NCBI GenBank assembly: GCA_030617085.1
Contig: JAUWWB010000070.1
Location: 1 to 6,057 of the forward strand
Reading direction: 5' to 3'
Source: Candidatus Omnitrophota bacterium
GTDB lineage: Bacteria > Omnitrophota > Gorgyraeia > Tantalellales > Tantalellaceae
Length of the DNA: 6,057 nucleotides
A program made the position numbers and the translations under genes. Positions 1 to 6,057 of this stretch are shown here, piece after piece. The first letter of the stretch is position 1. Each line of letters starts with the position of its first letter. The notes below the pieces were generated by a model. The model saw only the letters and a program-made list of their open reading frames with translations. It had not been told where the DNA came from and ran no database searches.

Positions 1-1206
1 ATAGCCGATGATTTCATCCTTGCCGCAAATGTCGCGATCTATGAGAACTTTGTTGAGATGTTCGTGTCAAAAGAATACGGTGGGAAGAACAGCCTGAACA
101 ACGAAGGCATAAGGGAAGCCATCAGGCGAGCGGCGGACGGGATTCGCGAGTCGATCGATGGAGACAAGTTCAGCGCGGCCACCGGTAAAAAGCCCATCGA
201 CATATTTCTTGAGACACATGTAGTTAATGTTGGGAGGGGCGAGATAGAGAAAGAAGGCCCCGAGCGCATGGCGAAAAAGTGCATGGATAGGATCTATGCC
301 ATGGCGGCGGTGCGTGATCCGTGGAAGATCCGCAGAACGATCGTGGATGGCAGCGGAAAATTTGCTGGTGGCATAAGGATATATAACCCCGAAAAATGGA
401 AGGAAACATACGAAGCGGCGTATGAGGGCATCCAGGAAAGAGAGATGGACAACGGGGAAAGGGAGGTGAAATGGAAAAATGAGATTTTCGAGCAGGAGAG
501 TGTGAAGATGCTGGAAGAGCTGGAGAAAAGCGAAGCGCGGGAAAGCGTAAAAGAGCTTTACGCCTTCAGTGGCGGGCTGATAAGCAAGGTGACGGACGCG
601 GAGACCCCGCTGGTGGTGTGTATCCAGTGCTCGTTTTCATCGGAGAGCGAGAAGGCGCGGATGATCAATAAGGTGCGGCGGGAGTTGGCTAAAAAATACG
701 AAATAAAGAATAAGCTGAAGGTCATCCTGTATGTAGACAAGAATGATCTGCAGGCGAAGATGAACGCGCAGGGGATGGGGATACTGGACTCTCATGACAG
801 GGCGCGGGCCGTGGTCTTCTGCAAGGAAGGGGCCGCCGCCGCGGTCAAAAATATTTTCAGCGGGTTCCCGGCGGCCCAGGAGAAGGTCTATTGCGTGGAG
901 GAAAGTTTTGAAGGATTTGAGGGCGATGAGGTACCCGATCCCCTCATCGGCCCGCATGTCGCCCTGGCCATGGGCATCAAGGACTTCATGGCGGAAAACA
1001 GGAGCCCCGAGTTCCTGCATGAATTGAACAGGCTCCTCACCGAGATCTCCGGCGGAGCCATATCCACGAAGGAAAGCACCGCCGATATCGTCAACGTGCT
1101 GAACGGGCTCCTGATGCAAGGCGAAGCGCTGCGCATCAAGAAGATAGATTTTGAGACGCTGCAGGAACAGATAGAGGCCGAGGAGATGGCGCTTAAGGCG
1201 CTGTAA
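1..1206 (+). CDS. Unrecognised charged soluble protein, C-terminal part (5' end outside window)
   Basis: The reading frame is open from base 1 to the TAA at 1204-1206, giving 401 visible codons. The ATG at 58 is only an internal candidate start: there is no Shine-Dalgarno before it and the frame continues upstream without a stop, so I treat the gene as truncated by the window edge. I do not recognise the family. Residues 1 to about 185 look mainly helical and are rich in Glu, Lys and Arg, with a likely amphipathic or coiled-coil stretch near 160-185 (EELEKSEARESVKEL). From about 204 a strand-helix alternation appears: LVVCIQCSF (204-212), KLKVILYVD (238-246), ARAVVFCKEG (268-277) and KVYCVEES (295-302), which suggests an alpha/beta fold. 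There is no signal peptide in the visible part, no membrane segment, and no nucleotide-binding or catalytic motif I can name. The C-terminus is helical and acidic. It lies 129 bases before polX, which has its own candidate promoter, so a functional link to DNA repair is not implied. It may be the tail of a much larger protein. Confidence 0.82.
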   Translation: MADDFILAANVAIYENFVEMFVSKEYGGKNSLNNEGIREAIRRAADGIRESIDGDKFSAATGKKPIDIFLETHVVNVGRGEIEKEGPERMAKKCMDRIYAMAAVRDPWKIRRTIVDGSGKFAGGIRIYNPEKWKETYEAAYEGIQEREMDNGEREVKWKNEIFEQESVKMLEELEKSEARESVKELYAFSGGLISKVTDAETPLVVCIQCSFSSESEKARMINKVRRELAKKYEIKNKLKVILYVDKNDLQAKMNAQGMGILDSHDRARAVVFCKEGAAAAVKNIFSGFPAAQEKVYCVEESFEGFEGDEVPDPLIGPHVALAMGIKDFMAENRSPEFLHELNRLLTEISGGAISTKESTADIVNVLNGLLMQGEALRIKKIDFETLQEQIEAEEMALKAL

Positions 1207-1221
1207 TTTTCGCGCTCTTCC

Positions 1222-1251
1222 TTGCCCCTCTGCCCCCTTATGGGGTATAAT
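1222..1251 (+). promoter_or_regulatory. Candidate sigma-70 promoter for polX
   Basis: A perfect -10 hexamer TATAAT lies at 1246-1251. The best -35 is TTGCCC at 1222-1227 (4 of 6 bases match TTGACA) with an 18-base spacer. Initiation would fall near 1258, giving a leader of about 78 bases before the polX ATG. The spacer between the two genes becomes markedly AT-rich after this point. The -35 is weak, so the call rests mostly on the -10 and on its position between two genes. Confidence 0.45.
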
Positions 1252-1335
1252 CTAATCTTTGGAGAGACCTTTCCATAGTTCACAAGCTCTATTTATATGT
1301 ATTTCATATTTCCATAAACCGTACAACCTCGCACA

Positions 1336-3069
1336 ATGGAAAACAGGGAAATTGCTGCCATATTTTCGCGTATCGCGGATGTGCTGGAGATAAAGGGGGA
1401 GAATGTCTTCAAGGTCCGCGCCTACCGTGTCGCTTCGCAGAACATTGTCAGCCTTTCCCGCCAGCTTGGGGACATCTATAAGGAAGATCCATCGAATCTG
1501 GATAACATACCGGGGATCGGCAAGGACCTGAAAGAGAAGATCATCGAGATGATCAAGACCGGGGAGCTTAAGCAATATAACCAGCTCATGAAAGAGTTCT
1601 CGCCCGGTTTTCTCGAGATGCTGGACCTTTCGGGGCTCGGGCCGAAAAAGGTGAAGAAGCTGGGGGACGAGCTCGGGATCAAAAATATAGACGATCTGGA
1701 AAAGGCCTGCAAGAAGGGCAAGCTCGAGCACATCGAAGGGATGGGGGCGAAGACGCAGGAGAAGATCCTGGAGGCCATAGAGCACTTCAGGAAGGCCGAG
1801 GGGAGGATGCTGCTTCCCGAGGCCGACCGTCTCGCCGGCGAGATCGTGAGATACCTTTTAAGATCCAAAAATTTCAGAAAACTGGAAAAAGCGGGCAGTC
1901 TCAGGAGGGGAAGAGAGACCGTCGGCGACCTCGATATCCTTGCCATAGCCGATGACGCCGAAAAGGCAATGGACCATTTCATTAAATTTCCCGGGGTCGA
2001 GAGCGTGATAGCGAAGGGGCATACGAAGACAAGCATATCCTTAAGGGAAGGGCCGCAGGTGGACTTGCGCGTGATAGACGCTTCGTGTTTCGGCGCGGCG
2101 CTCATGTATTTCACGGGGTCCAAGCAGCATAACGTGGAACTCAGGCGCATTGCCAAGGGCCAGGGGTATAAGGTCAGCGAGTACGGGGTGTTCGCCGCCG
2201 GGGCGGGCGGCAAGGAGAAAATGGTCGCCGGCAGGACCGAGGAAGAGGTCTTCCGCAAGCTGGGCATGCAGTGGATACCGCCGGAGCTCCGTGAAGCCCT
2301 GGGGGAGATCGAAGCCGCGATGAAAGACGCGCTGCCGGCGGGACTCATAGAGATGAAGGATATACAGGGCGACCTGCACCTGCACACCAGGGATACCGAC
2401 GGCCGCGCTTCGATCGAAGAAACAGTCGAGGAGGCAAAAAATAGGGGATACAAGTACATAGCGATAACCGACCATTCCAAGAACGTCAGGATAGCCCACG
2501 GCATGGACGAAAAACGGCTTTTAGATCAGGTCGAAAGGGTGAGAAAGATCGCCCAAAAGGAAAAAGGCATAAAGATACTTGCCGGCATCGAAGTTGACAT
2601 ACTCGAAGGCGGGAAGCTCGACCTTGCCGACCACGTGCTGAAGGAGCTGGACATAGTGATAGCCGCGGTCCATTCGCGTTTTAAGCTGGATAAGGATAAG
2701 CAGACCGCGCGCATCCTGAAGGCCATGGACAATAAGTACGTCAACGTCCTCGCGCATCCGTCCGGGCGTCTCATAACAAAGCGTACCGAGATCCAGGCGG
2801 ATTTTGACAGGATATTCAGGAAAGCGGCGGAGGAGAATATATTTCTTGAGATAAACACCCACGGCGAGCGGACGGACCTCAACGACGTACATTGCCGCCG
2901 CGCGAAGGAGCTGGGCGCCAAATTCGTCATCGGCTCCGACGCGCATAGAATAGAGCAGCTCGACCAGATCAAGTACGGCATAATAACCGCGCGAAGAGGC
3001 TGGCTGGAGAGGCAGGACGTGCTGAACACGTGCAGCGCAAGCGAATTGTTCAAGGCGCTTAAGAAGTGA
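1336..3069 (+). CDS. polX: DNA polymerase/3'-5' exonuclease PolX
   Basis: This is a bacterial family X DNA polymerase of 577 residues, close to the roughly 570 usual for PolX. Such enzymes fill short gaps in base excision repair and trim 3' ends through a metal-dependent PHP domain. The N-terminal 8-kDa-like region contains helix-hairpin-helix DNA-binding motifs: NIPGIGKDLKEKI (57-69), LSGLGPKKVKKLG (98-110) and IEGMGAKTQEKI (133-144). The polymerase core has GSLRRGRETVGDLD (187-200), with metal-binding D198 and D200, the third Asp in QVDLRV (D243), and the nucleotide-site motif FTGSKQHN (259-266). The PHP domain begins near 343 and keeps its metal ligands: HLH (348-350), D355, TDH (379-380), E419, H446, H474, E505, and D535 and H537 of GSDAH. 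Both activities therefore look intact. ATG 1336 is the only start after the in-frame TAA at 1315-1317, and the MENREIA opening fits the family, but no Shine-Dalgarno is visible. ligA follows after 53 bases on the same strand, so co-transcription is likely. Confidence 0.96.
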   Translation: MENREIAAIFSRIADVLEIKGENVFKVRAYRVASQNIVSLSRQLGDIYKEDPSNLDNIPGIGKDLKEKIIEMIKTGELKQYNQLMKEFSPGFLEMLDLSGLGPKKVKKLGDELGIKNIDDLEKACKKGKLEHIEGMGAKTQEKILEAIEHFRKAEGRMLLPEADRLAGEIVRYLLRSKNFRKLEKAGSLRRGRETVGDLDILAIADDAEKAMDHFIKFPGVESVIAKGHTKTSISLREGPQVDLRVIDASCFGAALMYFTGSKQHNVELRRIAKGQGYKVSEYGVFAAGAGGKEKMVAGRTEEEVFRKLGMQWIPPELREALGEIEAAMKDALPAGLIEMKDIQGDLHLHTRDTDGRASIEETVEEAKNRGYKYIAITDHSKNVRIAHGMDEKRLLDQVERVRKIAQKEKGIKILAGIEVDILEGGKLDLADHVLKELDIVIAAVHSRFKLDKDKQTARILKAMDNKYVNVLAHPSGRLITKRTEIQADFDRIFRKAAEENIFLEINTHGERTDLNDVHCRRAKELGAKFVIGSDAHRIEQLDQIKYGIITARRGWLERQDVLNTCSASELFKALKK

Positions 3070-3077
3070 TGGGATTT

Positions 3078-5114
<2,037 letters not shown>

Positions 5115-5136
5115 TATTTTATTTGTGGTGACAGGC

Positions 5137-5144
5137 GTTTTTAT
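5137..5144. repeat. Left target-site duplication of the MITE
   Basis: GTTTTTAT here is identical to 5394-5401 on the far side of the element. The two copies directly abut the tips of the terminal inverted repeats. An 8-base direct duplication of host sequence shows that the enclosed DNA arrived by transposition. The preceding C (5136) also matches the last base of the element, so a 9-base reading is formally possible. Confidence 0.88.
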
Positions 5145-5166
5145 GTAAGAGTTTAGCTCAGAGAAG
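5145..5166 (+). repeat. Left terminal inverted repeat of the MITE
   Basis: This 22-base arm begins GTAAGAGTTTAGCTCA and ends GAGAAG. Its reverse complement is found without mismatch at 5372-5393. It is the probable transposase recognition end. The match stops exactly at the target duplication, as expected for a true element end. Confidence 0.92.
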
Positions 5167-5182
5167 GTAAGCCCTTAGCTCA
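5167..5182 (+). repeat. Subterminal repeat of the element tip
   Basis: GTAAGCCCTTAGCTCA (5167-5182) matches the outer 16 bases of the left end (5145-5160, GTAAGAGTTTAGCTCA) at 13 of 16 positions, as a direct repeat starting 22 bases further in. It may be a second transposase binding site or the remnant of an older or duplicated end. No equivalent copy is obvious beside the right end, so the element is asymmetric here. Confidence 0.65.
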
Positions 5183-5206
5183 CGTCGCAAAAGGGGATGC
5201 CCCAAA

Positions 5207-5345
5207 AAATGTAGCCGCAGGCTTCAGCCTGCGTCCGCCGAAGGCGGAAAAGCCCGGATACAACCGACCTGCCCGCCTCTGGTGGGCCTGCACGCCAGAG
5301 GTGGGCAGGTCACAACGGCGCAGGCTAAAGCCTGCGGCTACATTT
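5207..5345. repeat. Nested 27-base inverted repeat inside the MITE
   Basis: The arms are 5207-5233 and 5319-5345 and are complementary at 26 of 27 positions (one G/A difference near the centre). Each arm contains its own near-palindrome, CGCAGGCTTCAGCCTGCG (5216-5233) and CGCAGGCTAAAGCCTGCG (5319-5336), so it can fold alone as an 8-pair hairpin or pair with the other arm. The arms begin and end with GTAGCC/GGCTAC. This palindrome type resembles dispersed intergenic repeats, so the segment may be an older repeat unit caught inside the element; I infer this from structure only. Confidence 0.8.
5266..5311. repeat. Central GC-rich hairpin of the MITE
   Basis: The arms GACCTGCCCGCCTCTGG (5266-5282) and CCAGAGGTGGGCAGGTC (5295-5311) pair at 16 of 17 positions (the exception can form a G-U pair in RNA), with a 12-base loop. 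It lies within the nested 27-base repeat. It is not followed by a T-run, so it is not an intrinsic terminator in the + direction, though it could slow polymerase or form a cruciform. Confidence 0.82.
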
Positions 5346-5371
5346 ACGTGCGATTTTATCCATCGAACCAA

Positions 5372-5393
5372 CTTCTCTGAGCTAAACTCTTAC
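5372..5393 (-). repeat. Right terminal inverted repeat of the MITE
   Basis: It starts CTTCTCTGAGCTAAAC and ends TCTTAC, and is the perfect reverse complement of 5145-5166. It is directly followed by GTTTTTATT, so in a + strand transcript the paired ends would be followed by a U-rich stretch. Confidence 0.92.
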
Positions 5394-5401
5394 GTTTTTA
5401 T
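5394..5401. repeat. Right target-site duplication of the MITE
   Basis: GTTTTTAT here repeats 5137-5144 exactly. It ends five bases before the lysS -35 hexamer, so the insertion stopped just short of the promoter. The T-run now lies immediately upstream of the -35 box. Confidence 0.88.
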
Positions 5402-5406
5402 TCCCA

Positions 5407-5435
5407 TTGACAGGGTCTCGTTTCATCGCTATAAT
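5407..5435 (+). promoter_or_regulatory. Perfect consensus sigma-70 promoter for lysS
   Basis: TTGACA (5407-5412) and TATAAT (5430-5435) are separated by exactly 17 bases, the full vegetative consensus. Initiation is expected around 5442, giving a leader of roughly 42 bases before the lysS ATG. The DNA after the -10 is very AT-rich and contains two copies of the palindrome ATAATTAT (5431-5438 and 5445-5452), 14 bases apart, one overlapping the -10. Strong constitutive expression would suit a housekeeping synthetase. Confidence 0.88.
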
Positions 5436-5470
5436 TATAATACAATAATTATATAATATGGGGAACGGAA

Positions 5471-5509
5471 ATGGGTAGTTTTCATGGAAGAAAGAAGCGA
5501 AATAATTGA
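5471..5509 (+). other. Possible 12-codon leader ORF overlapping the lysS start
   Basis: An ATG at 5471 opens a frame reading MGSFHGRKKRNN and stops with TGA at 5507-5509. It overlaps the first codons of lysS in a different frame. It has a better placed purine-rich site (GGGGA, 5460-5464, 6 bases before it) than lysS, whose own upstream sequence offers only GGG at 5473-5475. It could be chance; if translated it would compete with, or couple to, lysS initiation. Confidence 0.2.
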
Positions 5510-6057
5510 ACAGCGCTACAAGAACCTCAAGAAGCTGGTTGAGGCGGGGGTGGATCCCTTCGGTGAAAATTTTCCCGATGTCCGGAGCGTGGAGTCCGTT
5601 AAAAAAGAGTATTCCGAGGGACACGCTTCGAGGATAGCGGGCAGGATAATGGCGAAGAGGGAGCACGGCAAGAGCGTCTTCATGGACATCAAGGACCTCA
5701 CCGGCAAGATGCAGGTGTACCTGCGGAAGGACATCATAGGGGAGGAAGCTTTCGGCCTTTTGAAAAGCGTGGATATCGGGGATATCATGGGAGTCGATGG
5801 CGAGCTTTTCAAGACGAGGACCGGGGAGGAGACCATCAAGGTGAAGGAATACCGACTCCTGTCCAAATCCCTGCTGCCTCTTCCCGAGAAGTGGCACGGG
5901 CTGAAGGACGTGGAGACCAGGTACCGCCAGAGATACGTCGACCTGATAGTGAACGATTCGGCGCGCGAGAAGTTCAGGCTCCGCATCGAGCTCATCAAGC
6001 ATATCAGGGAGGAGCTTGACGCCAGGGGTTTTCTTGAGGTGGAGACGCCGATGATGC
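5484..6057 (+). CDS. lysS: Lysyl-tRNA synthetase, class II, N-terminal part (3' end outside window)
   Basis: These 191 codons are the beginning of a class II lysyl-tRNA synthetase, normally about 500 residues, which charges tRNA-Lys in the cytoplasm using ATP. A short N-terminal helix containing RYKNLKKLVEAGVDPFG (11-27) leads into the anticodon-binding OB fold (about 49-126), with RIAGRIMAKREHGKSVFMDI (50-69) and the expected alternation of strands. The family signature WHGLKDVETRYRQRYVDLI (137-155) follows, and the catalytic domain starts with class II motif 1, ending FLEVETPMM (183-191) at the window edge. ATG 5484 is the only start codon after the in-frame TAA at 5454-5456, and the protein opening fits the family. 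The Shine-Dalgarno is weak. The gene has its own consensus promoter 50 to 75 bases upstream and is separated from ligA by the MITE, so it is probably an independent transcription unit. Motifs 2 and 3 lie outside the window. Confidence 0.96.
   Translation, partial: MEERSEIIEQRYKNLKKLVEAGVDPFGENFPDVRSVESVKKEYSEGHASRIAGRIMAKREHGKSVFMDIKDLTGKMQVYLRKDIIGEEAFGLLKSVDIGDIMGVDGELFKTRTGEETIKVKEYRLLSKSLLPLPEKWHGLKDVETRYRQRYVDLIVNDSAREKFRLRIELIKHIREELDARGFLEVETPMM

Larger units (their letters stand above)
5145..5393. mobile_element. Non-autonomous miniature transposable element (MITE), IS66-like ends
   Basis: A 249-base element is bounded by perfect 22-base terminal inverted repeats (5145-5166 and 5372-5393) and an 8-base target duplication. 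It encodes no transposase. The tips read GTAA...TTAC. Outward GTAA tips plus 8-base duplications are hallmarks of the IS66 family, so it is probably mobilised in trans by an IS66-type transposase. That assignment is inference from family knowledge; the element boundaries are seen directly. Inside are a subterminal copy of the outer repeat, a 27-base inverted repeat (5207-5233 and 5319-5345), a 17-base hairpin (5266-5311) and smaller hairpins at 5193-5203 (GGGG/CCCC) and 5234-5248 (TCCGCC GAA GGCGGA). It sits in what was a gap of about 35 bases between the ligA stop and the lysS -35 box. Perfect repeats and an undecayed duplication suggest recent insertion. The strong folding may also impede read-through from ligA into lysS. 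Confidence 0.88.

Noticed and set aside
58..60. ATG 58 as the true start of the first gene
   Set aside because: The frame is open to base 1 and no Shine-Dalgarno precedes it. The upstream codons read like ordinary protein (ADDFILAANVAIYENFVE).
794..1027. 77-codon + strand frame inside the first gene
   Set aside because: It is an out-of-frame, Arg/Ser/Pro-rich shadow with no ribosome binding site.
1232..1251. Possible terminator after the first gene (CCCC-TTAT-GGGG)
   Set aside because: The stem is only four pairs and is followed by TATAATCTAATC, not a T-run. The same bases make a better -10 element.
1295..1309. ATATG/CATAT inverted repeat before polX
   Set aside because: Five AT pairs around a five-base loop in AT-rich DNA is easily chance.
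1476..2504. Long - strand open frame (342 codons) antisense to polX
   Set aside because: It is Ser/Pro-rich, low in conserved character and fully inside polX. Such frames are expected opposite GC-rich coding DNA.
5180..5371. A 63-codon frame on the - strand inside the MITE
   Set aside because: It is produced by the palindromic repeats. Translations such as VAAGFSLRR and RRLKPAAT are typical of spurious calls over such repeats, and the element is too small to encode a transposase.

Overview
The window is bacterial chromosomal DNA with four protein-coding regions, all on the + strand: the end of an unrecognised gene (1-1206), polX (1336-3069), ligA (3123-5114) and the beginning of lysS (5484 onward, cut by the window edge). 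Coding DNA is moderately GC-rich with many AAG, GAG and AUA codons, and the spacers are clearly more AT-rich. The protein style, the spacer repeats and the unrecognised first protein suggest an uncultivated candidate-phylum bacterium. Omnitrophota is my guess, but that is an impression and not a result.

Layout. Bases 1-1206 are the C-terminal 401 codons of a highly charged soluble protein that I cannot name. A 129-base AT-rich spacer with a candidate promoter precedes polX, a family X DNA polymerase with a C-terminal PHP nuclease domain. A 53-base spacer then holds five copies of a 7-base repeat running straight into the Shine-Dalgarno of ligA, the NAD-dependent DNA ligase. PolX (gap filling and end trimming) and LigA (nick sealing) make a plausible two-gene DNA repair unit, because they provide the last two steps of short-patch excision repair.

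The 369-base gap between ligA and lysS is the most interesting part. It holds a complete miniature transposable element (5145-5393, 249 bases) with perfect 22-base terminal inverted repeats, flanked by a perfect 8-base target duplication (GTTTTTAT). The GTAA tips and the 8-base duplication match the IS66 insertion sequence family, so this looks like a non-autonomous IS66-type MITE. Its interior is a nested set of hairpins and carries no credible gene. Five bases after the right target duplication lies a textbook sigma-70 promoter, TTGACA-17-TATAAT, which should drive lysS (class II lysyl-tRNA synthetase). The insertion therefore separated ligA from lysS without damaging the lysS promoter core.

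I found no tRNA, rRNA, CRISPR array, riboswitch or confident intrinsic terminator. I see no evidence for a wholly new biological system. The new-looking items are the MITE, the heptamer array before ligA, and the unidentified first gene.
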